NCBI GenBank assembly: GCA_023105745.1
Contig: JALGQZ010000004.1
Location: 60,009,112 to 60,073,111, forward strand
Direction of reading: 5' to 3'
Source of the DNA: Austropuccinia psidii
Taxonomy: Eukaryota > Basidiomycota > Pucciniomycetes > Pucciniales > Sphaerophragmiaceae
DNA length: 64,000 nucleotides
The position numbers and the translations under genes are program-made. Position 1 is the stretch's first letter. Each line of letters begins with the position of its first letter. The notes under the pieces were generated by a model. It worked only from the letters and a program-made list of their open reading frames with translations. It did not search any database and had not been told where the DNA came from. Shown here one piece after another: positions 35,368 through 48,687 of the stretch.

Positions 35368-36368
35368 ATAAACCTTAATTTTCACCTCCCATCTGAAATA
35401 CAGAGGAAGAGGCTTAACGCCATCAAATGGGTATTTGAAATGGGGCTTCACGTCAGGGCTATTCAATGGTACTAGCCAAACTTAGCTAGCATCAGAATTA
35501 CAGAAGTTATGACCAAATTAAGGTCACATAAGGGTGATTAAAATACTCACCTCTCATCTAAGTTGTAGATTTTTAGTGTGAGATAACTAAAGTGAGGTCT
35601 TTTTGGAAATAGCACAATCAGGAATATTGGATGGTGCCATTCATTTCCTCATATCTCATCTATAGCAAACGTTATGGGGAAAACAAGCTCTATACAGCTT
35701 TTAAGCAAAACATATATATGTACAAAAACTCTTGTACATGTCATACCTTTGCCATCCTTAATGATAACCATACAAAATGAGGTACCATTGTTTAGAGAAC
35801 ATTAAGGGCTACACGATGAACCAACTTTGAGCTTAATATCTCAAAAAAGGACAAAGGCATGGCAGCTTTAAGCTCAAAATCCCACAATTAGAACAATACA
35901 GTCTTACTGTGGAATATTCTCCCATAAATATGATTGTGAGGTGTCAAATAGATGAAGAAGCATGTTTATACTTAAATAACTCATACTTAATTCAATACTG
36001 GGGTCCAATACAGGTTCTGTACAGCAATCTATGCATCATACATATCAGAAGAGGGTTATGTGGTCCCCAGATGAAAGGTTTCACCCTGTATTGGTGAAAA
36101 CTGCCCAGATGTAGTTTCAAAACCACATCTGAGCCCAATAAAGAGCATAAAGGCTCTATGAAAACCAAAATCCAGTACTTTGAAGTGGAAAAATCTTCAC
36201 TTCCTCTATGTGGATGGTCTAGAGGGCCATTTCACCCCATGGTAGGATAAAAGGAGGCCTTTTCTCCACATGAAAAGGTTTCCTCATCCTGCTCTTGAGC
36301 TCCTATGTAGTAAAACTGTCAAAAACAGTTATACTCTTGGAAAATAATCAGGTTCTACTTTAAGCTCT

Positions 36369-38272
36369 TGTAAGATGTGTCTATGAAACTTGTTGATAAT
36401 ATTACTATTAATCAACAGTACTATGACTGTTCTTATGAAATATAATAATAAAAACTATTATAACCACAATTAAATAATTAATTATTTCTTTTACTTGTTA
36501 TACACTACTAGTGATTATAACAGTAAGCAGTAATTGTCTACTAGAATCAATTACAAGAAGTATTTAATAATAAAACTTCTTTATTGAAATAATAAAATTA
36601 TTTTAATATATAATTATCTTATGTAAGAATAATTATAAATATAATTCTTGAAGAAAACAATTACTAGAGAAAAACGTTTAATAATTAAGATAAATAACAA
36701 ACTAATACTCCAAAGGACTTATCAAAGATAAAAGTTGAGAAATTTGATGGATAATTGTGGATTTAAAGGATCAAAATTTGGATATATAGCAGTATTACAG
36801 CAATATATAGTTGATTTCTATTACTTCACGTCTTTCTCATCGATTCTGAAAGAATAAAACACTCATGAAAGGTTTTAACTAATACTTACTTGTTGGTAAT
36901 AAAGGTATAGTTGAATAATGTGATGATTTGGAAAAAACAGCAAGAGGAGGCCTCTTTTAAGTCTAAAACAGCTCTCAGAGGTGTGCCATGGAGAAAAATG
37001 AAAGAACAGTGAGTGAGAAAACAATAAACATATTTGAATTATTGATTGCATGATCTGTTGTCACGTAAGATTACTTAATTAAGGCTTTTACATCACTACC
37101 AACCCATTTATGGTTAAGAATAAAAGGAGTGAAAATTTTAAATCTTCTTTTATTCAAAAATAATAATTGATTTCTCAAATTTATCAATGTTATTGGAAAT
37201 TTCATCACAGAATGTATTTTCTGTAAATTTTTAAAGATTCTGTGTTTCACATGGAATCATCAAAAATGGACTGTAAGTAAGCCATTGAACTTTACTTGAA
37301 AAATTATAATTATTTTTGGTTTTTATATGAATTATACAGTTATTAATTGGTCCTGAAAGCTTCAGAAAGATTCATTCAGAATTGTATTTTTAATGAATCT
37401 TTGAAGTTTTTACCTCATTCCTATTTAGAATTGCAAATAGCAGTATATGGCTGGTTGCTATGAAGTAAATCAATGGATACTAGTCCAAAAAGGGGTTTAA
37501 TTAATCTTTTGGGGTTTATCCATGAACAGTCATCAAGAATTGACATGATTACAGGAGTCTAAGTTGCTCTTTACCTCCTTGGCATGTCAAAATAGCAGCT
37601 TATTTGCAATTATCTTATGATTTACTGAAGTTGTGACATGGTAACCAAGCTCCCAAAAGGTTTTAGTTTACTAATGGGGCCAAGGTCAGCCATGGAACCA
37701 AGCTTTAGAGCTGTCCACACCTTAGAGGCCTCAGGATTTGGGTACCCTGGCTCTCTTTGATGCCTTTTGTCCCCTCTAGCTATTTTCATGTGAAAAATAT
37801 AGATTCAGGCTTATAGACCAATATTCACTATGGGTGTACCAAAAGTGCATATATGAATACTAGAATATTAAGTGCCCAAAACATGCATAACACTATTCTT
37901 AGTGTATATGTAACATGGGATTTCTCACATTCCCATTATTTTGGCCTGAAATTGAGAAAAACAAAAATTTTCACAGATCTTGTATTTGGTATTGATGATG
38001 TGGTATTTAATTATTTTCCATATTACCACCTCAAAGAGTTGATTTGAGCTTATTCACTCTATGGAGCTACCCTAGGTGAACGTTTGTGTAGAATCCAAAT
38101 CTGGCCTTAAATTCATGGACTTACTTACTCAATAAAACGTTATTCATTTTTTCTGAAAACAAAAAAGATGAATTTTGAATATATGAGTTACCTATGGGTT
38201 ATGCATAGTTCAGAATTTTTTTAAGATAATTGTGGCCTATTTGGGTATGTAAAATATACCTCAAGGCTCACA
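36369..38272 (-). repeat. B' 3' LTR (minus strand)
   Basis: On the plus strand it starts tgtaagatgtgtctatg and ends cctcaaggctcaca. It is adjacent to the polypurine tract complement ttccctcccacc (38273-38284). The length of 1904 bp equals that of the partner LTR. Confidence 0.93.
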
Positions 38273-38417
38273 TTCCCTCCCACCAAAAAATAAAATTGTA
38301 GTACAATTTTATCAATAGTATAAAGAAAAAAAAGGCCCCAAAGGGGTTAATGCCCACTGTCAAACCTCTTTATATTACTCAGATCAAGTAATTTAAAGCA
38401 CATTTATAGACACATTC

Positions 38418-39870
38418 AGGCTTGTAGCCTTCTTTCATGTCTAAATCCTCTTAAGAGCCTATCTGAGTCAGGTATTTCTGATTCTTCCAGCCATTCATCT
38501 TCATGTACTGGATTTCCATAGCTGACAAGATATTATCTTTTATTTTTACCCCTAAGTCTCCTTTCTTTAATGACTTTCTTCATCTTTTTGTCTTCATTCT
38601 GTTCCACTGGTGGTACAGTCAAAGGAGTTGGGTGCCTTAAAGGAAACAATTCTTTGTAAGCTGGTTGATAAGGATTTATCAAGTTGACTGGAAAAGTGGA
38701 GTGATTATTTTCCAATTCACCACTCATCTCCACTTGAACTGCATTGATTCCATGTAAGGCAACAATAAAAAAAGGTTCTACATATGAATCTTTAAGTTTC
38801 TTTGGGCCTTTATTATTATTAAAATCCAAGGTTGAAGCTAGAACTAAGTCCCCTACTTTGCAGTCTGGGTCTTTGTGACTTTTGGCCCACTTCTGTTTTG
38901 CATAGTCAAAAGCGTCATTCATACTCTGTTTTGCATGATGATTCACTTTATCAAGAATTATCTTGAAGATGGAAGCTTTAGGATTAATGCCAATCAAGTC
39001 TCTCCTCAGTGTGTATTCTGGGAGTCTTGGATTCCATCCTTTTTCTAGCATAGCAGGAGTTTGACCTGTGGAAGAATGAACTGATGTCTCATATGCCAAT
39101 TTATAAGCAGGTATTAGAGTGCACAAGTCATGGGTAAAGCCATCTGAGTCTTTGAAATCCAATCCATAAGCACAAAATATCCTGATAATGTCTTCTAAAG
39201 TTTGAATGATTCTCTCTGCTAGCCCATCTATCTGAGGGTGATATGCTGTAGAAAATGATAACTTATTCCCAAACAATCTATTAATATTGGTCCAAAGTGC
39301 AGATGTGAACATGGGATCTCTTTCACTTATGATATTCTTAAATAATCCTGTATGGGAAATAACTCTACTCCATAGAAGAAGAGCTGTATCCATAGCTGTG
39401 TCATCTTTATGACATGGTAAGAATATGGGAGTCTTGCTATATCTGTCAACAATGACTAAACAAGCATTATAACCTTTGTCACCATTGGAAGAAGTTCTGT
39501 GACCCAATCCATGTGAACAGCTTCCCAAAGTGTTTTGGTTCTTGAATATGAATCATTACTCCAAATTTCTTGCCTATACTCATTTTTGGCGTTTGGCATC
39601 TTTCACAGGTGTGGCAATATCAAATGGTTTCTTTTCTCCAAGATGGCCACAATGCACAGCTCTTCACTTTTTCAAGTGTTCTGTCTTCTGACAGGTTTCC
39701 AGAGTAGAAGGTATGATGGCAGTCATGAAGAATGGTATTGATAAGCAATCTTCTACACAATGTCATTACACAAGAATGCTTGGTTCCATGGTAAATAATC
39801 CCATCAAACAAGTGAAATCTTCCTTCAGAGTAGGAATTCTTCCAAATGTCATCCAGTGCATTGGCTAAAG
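38418..39870 (-). pseudogene. B' integrase with chromodomain, decayed
   Basis: The longest open part is 38533-39528 (331 codons). It contains VDRYSKTPIFLPCHKDDTA, the SERDPMFTSALW block and HPQIDGLAERIIQTLED. In SERDP the catalytic Asp of SDRDP is replaced by Glu. The chromodomain lies beyond a stop near 38530 and continues to about 38418. The MDWVT block that supplies the first catalytic Asp is disrupted near 39500-39535. The zinc-binding part is at 39535-39811 with shifts. The gene order and sequence match 24436-25833 of the plus-strand B copy. It is non-functional. Confidence 0.85.
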
Positions 39871-39880
39871 ATGTATCTTT

Positions 39881-42017
39881 TCAGTCTTTATCTGATAAGG
39901 GAGTCAAGATATGGCAGTTCTTTTCTTGCTTATAAGATTCTCTGACTTCTTCAAATAATTCAGTCTCAATATCAGTTACATTAATCCCTTCAATTTGAAT
40001 CTGTGGTTCTGCTTCCAAAGGTACATAAGGTGGGTTATCAGGAGTATTGGCTGATGCCCACCTGCTAAGTCCATCAGAATTATTGTGATTGTTTCCTACC
40101 TTATGAACTATAGTCATGTTTCCTCTTTATTCTTGAATGGCTATTTGGCATCCCAACATATGTCTATTGGGAGGTTTTATGTTAAGAAGTGATTTCATGG
40201 CATTACAGTCAGTTATCACTTCAAAAACACTGAAATCACAATAATAGTGTAATTTCTCAAGTACCCATACCAAACATAAGCGCTCCATTTGGCTTGCACC
40301 ATATCTGGCTTCTGTTGGGTTTCTTTGTCTTGAGATGTAACAAACTGGTCCCTCTGCAGGTCTGTCATTAATAATTTGGACTTGATGTAGGGCTGCCCCT
40401 CATACATCTCCACATGCATCAATTTAGAATTTAAAAGGTATATTCCAGTCAGGAATGAGGAGTAAAGGTGCTTCTGTAAGAGATTTCCTTATCTTTCAAT
40501 ACGCTTTAATTATTTCCCGTGTCATCTCAAATACTGTTTGTTGATCACAGATTCTATAGAGTGACTTGGCTAGAATTGCAAAGTATTTTAGGTGTTACTG
40601 GAAAATCCAAGAAAAGACATCAGTTTGTTTTTCTGGGGTATTGGCTTAAGTAACACTCTGCCACTTTATTTTTGTCAATACCCAAGCTTAAACCAGAAAC
40701 AATATGTCCTAGAGCTTTAAGTTCTTCAAAGCCAAAATGACATTTCTTGAGTGAAATCCTCATATTCACTGCTGTACCTTGGTCAAGTACTCTTGAAAGT
40801 ATTTTAAGGTGCAAAGACCATGAGTCAGAACATATGATAATATCATAAATATAAATGATTGCCCATCCTTCAGACAATTCTGTGGGGAAGATGGTATTCA
40901 TCATTCTTTGATAATGAGATGGTGCATTTTTAATACCAAATGGCATTATAAGATAGTAATAGATACCACAGTGAGTGATAATTCTAAGTAATTTCCTAAT
41001 TTTGGGTGCCAAAAAATTCTGATGAAAGCCTTTCAATGCATCCATGGATGTCATATACTTGGATTTAGACAATTGGGTGAAGGTTTCTTGAATTCTAGGT
41101 ATTGGATACCTATCTGGAACTGTGTAGGTATTCAATGCTCTAAAATCTCCAACCATCCTTGCTTTATCATTATGCCAAGCAATAATAAATGGTGTTTTCA
41201 CTGCAACTTCTTCATTATGGCCTACTCTCCTTAGTACACCAACTTGGATTAACTCTTGGATATGTTTTTCCAAGGCCTCTCTAGCTCTGGGACTATCTGG
41301 ATAAGCTGGTCTTCTAAGTACTGCAGGGTATGGTCTGTCAATATTAAGAGTAATATCAACTTCATGCCCTTTTATAGCACCTAATGGTTCATTATCAGAA
41401 TCAAAGGCATTCTTATATGTGTACAACACATCAATAAGGTCATGCCTCATCCTTTGTGATAATGATGGATTAATTTGTGCTTCAACAAGTTGATTAGCCA
41501 CAAATTCTTCCTTAGAAGTATTTTTAACAGAAGGTATTACAGATATTTGCTTTGGCATATTAAAAAAAGCAAATTTTTGTCTTTTATTTTCTCCAATGGT
41601 GAAATATCTGTCTTTATGGTTATTGATTTAAATGCCACAAATATTCAAGTAATCATTTTGAAAAATAATGGGCTGAGATGTGCAATTGTCCATTACTATT
41701 ATCTCAGTTTTCATTCTTACACTTCCTGCTGGATGTGGAAATACAAGATTAGTGTCCAATATGCCCAAAGGGTTCATATTATTAATGGAACTACTAAATT
41801 GTACATCCTCTATTGGTAGTAGATAGATTTTCCATCCAGGGAGTATGGCTTGAAGATAATCTTTTCCTACACAAGTACAAAATGCCCCGTATCCAAATTT
41901 ACTTTGGCTTCAATATCATTGATCAGGATTGATGCGATACAAGATTCTCAGGAAGTGTATCCTTTACCTCTAGCAGGTTTGGCTTTACACATTCTGGCAT
42001 CCTGAATATTTATCAGG
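39881..42017 (-). pseudogene. B' RT and RNase H with protease end, decayed
   Basis: From 42017 downward come the protease end, the RT in an open frame 40620-41558 (312 codons), and RNase H in pieces to 39881. RT blocks include ASPRAREAL-like DSPRAREALEKHIQELIQ, MVGDFRALNTYTVPDRYPIP and the active-site region. The latter reads IYIYDIIIC near 40838-40870, so the first Asp of YIDD is Tyr. The protease active site near 41880 reads as a damaged version of LDTGAFCTC. It cannot polymerise DNA. Confidence 0.85.
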
Positions 42018-42022
42018 TTATG

Positions 42023-43925
42023 TGTGAGCCTTGAGGTATATTTTACATACCCAAATAGGCCACAATTATTGTAAAGACAAATTCTGAACTATGCATAACC
42101 CATAAGTCATGCATATAGTCAAAATTCATCATTTTTGATTTCAGAAAAGATGAATAACTTTTTATTGAGTAAGCAGATCTATGGATTTAAGGCCAGATTT
42201 GGATGCTACACAAAAGTTCACCTAGGGTAGCTCCATAGAGTGAATAAGCTCAAATTAACTCTTTGAGGTGGTAATATGGAAAATACTTCAATACCACATC
42301 ATAAATACCACATAAAAGATCCGTGAAAATTTTTGTTTTTCTTAATTTCATGCCAAAATAATGGGGATGTGAGAAATCCCATGTTACATATACACTCAGA
42401 ATAGTGTTATGCATGTTTTGGGCACTTAATATCATGGTATTCATACGTGGACTTTTAGTACACCCATAGTGGATATCTCACTTGAAGCTTAATTTTCTAT
42501 TTTGACATGAAAAATAGGCAAGGGGACAAAAGACATCAAAGAGAGCCAGGGTACCCAACTTCTGAGGCCTCTGAGGCGTAGACAGCTCTAATGCTTGGTT
42601 GCATGGCTGATTGTGGCCCAATTAGTAACCTCAAACCTTTTGGGAGCTTGGTTACCATGTTACAACTTCAGTAAATCATAAGAAAATAGCAAATAAGCTG
42701 CTATTTTGACGTGCCAAGGAGGTAAAGAGCAACTTGGACTCCTGTAACCATGTCAGTTCTTAATGACTTTCCATGGATAAGCCCCAAAAGAGTGATTAGA
42801 GCCCGTTTTGGACTAGTATCCATTGATTTACTTCATAGCAACCAGCCATATACTGCTATTTGCAATTCTACATAGAAATGAGGTAAAAACTTCAAAAATT
42901 CATTAAAAATACAATTTGTAATGAATCTTTCTGAAACTTTTAGGAACAATTGAGAAATCTATAATTCATATCAAAACCAAAAATAATTATATTTTATAAG
43001 TAAAATTAAAAGTTTTACATACAGTCCATTTCTGATGATTCGATGTGAAACACAGAATCTTGAAAAATTTTCAGAAAATACATTCTGTAATGAAATTTTC
43101 AATAACATTGATAACGTTGAGAAATCAATTATTCTTTTGGAATAAAAGAAGATTGACAGATTTTACTCCTTTTATTCTTAACCATAAATGGCTTGGTAGT
43201 CACATAGAAACCTCAATTAAGTAATTATGACAATCTTACATGACAACAGATGATGCTATCAATAATCCAAAAAGGTTTATTGCTCTCTCTCTCACTGGCT
43301 TTTAGGTTTGCTCCATGGCATGCTTCTGTGAGCTGTCTTAGACTTAAAAGAGGCCTCCTCTTGCTGTTTTTTTCCAAATCATCATCACATTATTCATTTA
43401 TATCATTGTTACCAACAAGTAAGTATTATCTAAAGCTTTTCTTAAGTGTTTTATTCTTTCAGAATCAATCAGAAAGACATGAGATCATAGAAATCAACTA
43501 TACATTGTTTTAATATTGCTATCAAATCATTTTGATCAATTAAATCCACAATTCTACGTCAAATCTCTCTACTTTCATGTTTAATAAGTTCTTTGGAGTA
43601 TGAGTGATTGATTTATCTTTAATTCTTAAAGTTTTTCTCTAAAATTAGTTTTCTTCAAGAGTTATCTTTATAATTATTCCTGCAAAAGATAATTTTATTA
43701 TTTTAATAAATGAATTTTTATTATTAAATTCTTCTTGTAATTGATTCTTGTAGACAATTACCTCTGACTGTTATAATCACTAGTAGTGTATAACACATGA
43801 AAGAAATAATTTTTGAATTATTTAATTGTGGTTATAATGATTTTTATTATTATATTTCATAAGAACAGTCATAGTACTGTTGATTAATAGTAATATTATC
43901 AATGGTTTCATAGACACATCTTATA
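42023..43925 (+). repeat. Solo family-B LTR inside B'
   Basis: It starts TGTGAGCCTTGAGGTATAT and ends acacatcttata (final CA mutated to TA). The duplication ttatg is at 42018-42022 and 43926-43930. It is inserted in opposite orientation to its host element and separates Gag from protease. Confidence 0.93.
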
Positions 43926-43930
43926 TTATG

Positions 43931-45977
43931 ACAATCCTCACTATACTGTGGCAAGTGAGTATGGACTTCTGTGACCTCAAAGAAAGCTGTAATGTGTTCA
44001 ATGGCATAGTCCTCTACTGGTGTATCCTCAGAGACTGCAGAATCTATGTCAGATTCTCCTTTCTATTCAGTACACTGAACCTCTTCAATGACTTGAGCTT
44101 CATTAATATATGCCTTTTTGGTGCAAGTGTTGGCCAAATTTGAAGTGTTTCCACATTTATGACACTTTAAAACAGGTCTTTCAGGCCTCTTATATTATCT
44201 GGAAGTTTTAGAGACCATTTTAGATTCCACAGGGACTCTAGTCCAGGTTTTACCAATTCTTGTCCTGGTAATGATATCTTCCATGGAATTAATTTAGTCT
44301 TCTGTGATAGCATGTTATAGTTCTCCTCCACATTTTCTTAATATTTTCATATTAATCATAGAGTCAGACATATCTGGGTGTAAGGCAGATAATCTGTCTT
44401 TCTGTTTGAGGAACCAAGTAATTGGATTATCCTTTTCTGAGTTAAAAATTGCACTTTCAGAAGGATCTTCTATTTTAAATCTCCAAGAATTGTTAGCCCA
44501 TTTGGTTATTATTGCACATTTCCACCAAGGCCAATCATGTTTGCCATGATCTAGTCTCATTTTGTAATACCATTTCTTTGCAGTTCTGGTAAACAAAGAG
44601 TGTAGATTCCCCACTATGATTTCATCAGGTATGTGAAAATCTTCTTGCAACATATCAATGGTTCTGATTAACTCAATATAATTGTATTCTACTTCACCAG
44701 AGAATGTTGGCCATTCTTCCAGTTTGGGAATCTCTTTTGAACATACAGTATTTTCTCCTAAAAGTGGCGCCAAACTTCCTTTAACAGAATGTTTTTTTCA
44801 GTCAAAGGTGTAGAATGTCTTGGAATATGTGGCCCATAATTCTTATGAATTTGTTCCACATTGGAAATGATTTCATTCTTAAACTTCTGCCTTTTACTGT
44901 CACTTTTTGGCAAATGTGTGGCAAACTGATTCCTATTTTCAATTATTTCCAAGACATGATCTTTCAGAATTCTAAGTTTATCATTAGTGTTTAAAATGGA
45001 AAGCTCTTCCATTTCATCATTTTGGACTTGAAATTCAATTTCAATTCTGTCACATGTATTGGTAATAGAATCAAGTCTCACATTTGTCAACTGATACCAC
45101 TCAGTATAACTTTTGTCATTCCTTTTGGATTCACTCATTTCTGATATGATTTTATTTAGATTTGCATCAAATTTGCCAATTTCTACATCAATACTAGATT
45201 TAACAAAATGTATTTCATCTATTAATTGCGTGAAAAAGTCCTGTTCATCCTTTCCTGCTCTTTGGCTGTGAATTCCATAAGAGTCCTGACCATATTGAAG
45301 ACACTGTCCGTGGCTGAAGGCTCCAATTTGGGGATCCTGTACCCTTGTGGGTAAGGTCTGTGCCAATTTGCTTTGCCTTTTCCCTTTCCCTGATAGTTCT
45401 TGGTACCTCTTTGCTTCCTCTGAGGTCCTTTGGGCTTGTCTTTGGACACTTCTGGAGCTTGTTTGGAGCTGGTAGACGCCACTGGGCCTTCTGTCTCCAA
45501 AGCTAGATTCATTTCCAACTCAATCTTCTGGTCTATGGATAAAATACTTTGGTTATTCAACCAATTATTTATCTTTTGACTTTGTATTTGCAAGACAGTG
45601 GGCTCCAACCTCATAAGAGTTCTATGGCTTTCTCCTGACCCAGAAAGCTCTTGATGTGTAAGTAGGAGTTCATGGCCCCCTTCCAAAGGCTTGGGCATAT
45701 CTCAAACTCCTCCGCTTTGGCTTCTCTGAACCAACTTTTGTATTGGCATTCATAAGTTTCCATTTCTGCCACTTGAAAGTGGTTCAGGCCTTAAAATATT
45801 ATCATGAATTAGTGTGGGTACAGACTTTGGGGAATGGGGGGAAACTCTGGCATCCTCCAGATGTGTCTTTCTTGAGGAAGATTTGACACTTCTGGATTTG
45901 GTCTTGGCTCTTCCTTGTCCACATCCATCTGGTTGGACTGAATAGTTTCTTCCATTTCTGGCTTGCACCATTTTCAT
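43931..45977 (-). pseudogene. B' Gag (ORF2 N-terminal part), decayed
   Basis: The frame begins with ATG 45977-45975, a few bases after a TGA, and reads MKMVQARNGRNYSVQPDGCG. Open pieces are 45750-45977, 44758-45366 (coiled-coil, many Glu/Asn/Lys) and 44315-44773 (capsid, LEEWPTFSGEVEYNYIELIRT through IFNSEKDNPITWFLKQKDRL). The zinc knuckle lies near 44140-44175 on the minus strand (CHKCGNTSNLANTC-like, CCHC His not present). The acidic linker runs to 43931. Frameshifts separate the pieces. Confidence 0.82.
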
Positions 45978-46165
45978 GTCAATTCAAGAGAAAAAGTGAA
46001 ATGAAAGGACAGAACCACACAGCTTTTGGTGGTAATTTAGCTTGTTCTGTTCTGAATAAAGTGCCTCTTTTATCAATTTGCACTTCAATGCTCTCTCCAG
46101 ATTCTGGACTAACAATAAATCTCTTACTGAGCTTATTACCAGCTGCACTGTTTTTCTTAAAAACA
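45222..46165 (-). pseudogene. B' ORF1 (spliced accessory frame), decayed
   Basis: The 3' splice site is at 46167-46166 (tttctag) and the exon starts with TG, as in the plus-strand B copy. The intron donor, gtgtgt in B, reads ctgtgt here, so it is damaged. The C-terminal half is open in 45222-45698, where an indel fuses part of the Gag frame (HELLLTHQELSGSGE) to the ORF1 frame. It ends with the basic Pro/Lys segment and FTAKEQERMNRTFSRN. Confidence 0.6.
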
Positions 46166-46532
46166 CTAGAAACATTTATAAAGAGAAAAAATTATTTTTA
46201 TGCTTTTTAAAATATTTTTAAAGATTTTTATAAGTTTTATAATTTTTTAATATTAAAAAAATTATTCTTTTCAAAGAAAAAAGATTAAAATTCCAGATTT
46301 TTATTCAAAATTAATTCAGAGTAACTCAAAGAATAATTTTATAAGTTTTTGGATGTGAAAAAGCCACATGTAAAACAATATAAAATTAAACCAAATTCCT
46401 CAATGAAAAAGATTTTGAAAACGATTTCAAAAATAAAAATTATTTTAGCTTCAAATTTAAAGAAAAAAATTATTAAATTAATATATTTTAGAGCTTAAAA
46501 ATATATTAATTAAGGGCACAAGGTTCAAAGAA

Positions 46533-46550
46533 CACAACCAGGTCCCCAAA
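46533..46550 (-). other. PBS-position motif of B'
   Basis: On the minus strand tttggggacctggttgtg follows the 5' LTR directly. It differs from the plus-strand B motif at three positions. See the equivalent motifs at 17875 and 54953. Confidence 0.55.
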
Positions 46551-48454
46551 TGTAAGATGTGTCTATGAAAGTGTTGATAATATTACTATTAATCAACAGT
46601 ACTATGACTGTTCTTATGAAATATAATAATAAAAATTACTATAACCACAATTAAATCATTAATTATTTCTTTTACTTGTTATAAACTACTAGTGATTATA
46701 ACAGTAAGCAGTAATTGTCAACTAGAATCAATTACAAGAGGTATTTCATAATAAAACTTCATTATTAAAATAATAAAATTATTTTAATATAGAATTATAT
46801 TATTTAGAAATAATTGTAAATATAGCTCTTGAAGAAAACAATTACTAGAGAAAAATGTTTAAGAATTAAGATAAATCACTCACTAATACTCCAAAGAACT
46901 TATCAAAGATAAAAGTAGAGAAATTTGATAGATGATTAGGGATTTAAAGGATCGCAAAATGGATAGATAACAGTATTACATAAATATATAGTTGATTTCT
47001 TCTATTTCACGTCTTTCTGATTGATTCTGAAAGAATAAAACACTTAAGAAATGTGTTAACTAATACTTACTTGTTGGTAATAAAGGTATAGTTGAATAAT
47101 GTGAGGATTTGGAAAAAACAGCAAGAGGAGTCCTCTTTTAAGTCTATAACAGCTCACAGAGGTGCCCATGAAGAAAACTGAAAAAACAGTGAGTGAGAAA
47201 ACAATAAAGCTTTTTGGATTATTGATTTCATCATCTGTTGCCATGTAACATTACTTAATTGAGGCTTTTACATGACTACCAACCCATTTATGGTTAAGAA
47301 TACAAGGAGTAACAATTTTAAATCTTCTTTTATTCCAAAAGAATAATTGATTTCTCAACGTTATCAATGTTATTGAAAATTTCATTACAGAATGTATTTT
47401 CTGAAAAATTTTCAAGATTCTGTGTTTCACATCGAATCATCATAAATGGACTGTATGTACAACTTTTAATTTTACTTATAAAATTAGAATTATTTTTGGT
47501 TTTGATATGAATTATAGATTTCTCAATTGTTCCTAAGAGTTTCAGAAAGATTCATTAAGAATTGTATTTTTAATGAATTTTTGAAGTTTTTACCTCATTT
47601 CTATGTAGAATTGCAAATAGCAGTATATGGCTGGTTGCTATGAAGTAAATCAATGGATACTAGTCCAAATCGGGCTCTAATCACTCTTTTGGGGCTTATC
47701 CATGGAAAGTCATTAAGAACTGACATGGTTACAGGAGTCCAAGTTGCTCTTTAGCTCCTTGGCATGTCAAAATAGCAGCTTATTTGCTATTTTCTTATGA
47801 TTTACTGAAGTTGTAACATGGTAACCAAGCTCCCAAAAGGTTTAAGGTTACTAATTGGGCCACAATCAGCCATGCAACCAAGCTTTAGAGCTGTCTCCGC
47901 CTCAGAGGCCTCAGAAGTTGGGTACCCTGGCTCTCTTTGATGTCTTTTGTCCAATCTAGCTATTTTCACATTGAAAATAGAGATTCAGGCTTCAAGACTG
48001 ATATCCACTATGGGTGTACCAAAAGTGCATATTAGAATACTATAGTGCTAAGTTCCCAAAACATGCACAAAACTATTCTTAGTGTATATGTAATATGGGA
48101 TTTCTCACATTCCCATTCTTTTGGTGTGAAATTGAGAAAAACAAAAATTTTCATGGATCTTTTATGTGGTATTGATGATGTGGTATTTAATTATTTTTCA
48201 TATTACCACCTCAAAGAGTTGATTTGAGCTTATTCACTGCATGGACTTCCCCTAGGTGAGATTTTGTGTAGAATCCAAATCTGGCCTTAAATGCATGGAT
48301 TTACCTACTAAATAAAAAGTTATTCATCTTCTCTGAAATCAAAAAGGATGAATTTTGAATATATGCATGACTTGTGGGTTATGCTAAGTTCAGAATTTAT
48401 TTTTAAGATATTTGTGGCGTATTTGGGTATGTAAGATATACCTCAAGGCTCACA
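46551..48454 (-). repeat. B' 5' LTR (minus strand)
   Basis: On the plus strand it starts tgtaagatgtgtctatg and ends cctcaaggctcaca. It is 1904 bp and closely similar to 36369-38272. The A LTR resumes at 48455 with attcttaag. Confidence 0.93.
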
Positions 48455-48682
48455 ATTCTTAAGTATTGTAGTTTTTATTATAGTAATTGAACTGGTAAGA
48501 CTGCACCCAGGGATTTCAATAGCGCTCACCACCACTATTTCCCAATAGTGAATCCCTTATTATTTGACTTTAAACCTTCATTATCCATTATAAAATTCTT
48601 TTAAATTGATTTTACCATGTCACAGTCATAGGTGAAGTTGTAAATAGCCATATTACAACTTCATCATAGACTCAGCCTGACA
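48455..48682 (+). repeat. Solo A LTR, last part
   Basis: It contains ctgcacccagggatttc and agcgctcaccaccac, matching 54773-54805 of the A LTR, and ends ctcagcctgaca. It is followed by duplication aaaca and the remainder of the C LTR. Confidence 0.92.
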
Positions 48683-48687
48683 AAACA

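Larger units (their letters stand above)
36369..48454 (-). mobile_element. Family-B Ty3/Gypsy chromovirus on the minus strand (B')
   Basis: LTRs lie at 36369-38272 and 46551-48454, reading TGTGAGCC...cttaca on the minus strand. The interior 38273-46550 carries Gag-Pol in minus orientation. It sits inside the solo A LTR. The flanks gctct and attct agree only at three bases, so the target duplication is eroded or absent. A plus-strand solo B LTR has inserted into its protease/Gag junction. Both RT and Gag are broken. Confidence 0.93.
32180..48682 (+). repeat. Solo family-A LTR, interrupted by elements F and B'
   Basis: It starts TGTCAGCCTGTGACTCAAAA and ends ctcagcctgaca, with perfect 5-bp duplication aaaca at both sides (32175-32179, 48683-48687). 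The LTR pieces are 32180-32399, 35373-36368 and 48455-48682. They align in order with the A LTR at 53514-54952. No A internal region is present, so it is a solo LTR that later received two insertions. Confidence 0.92.
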
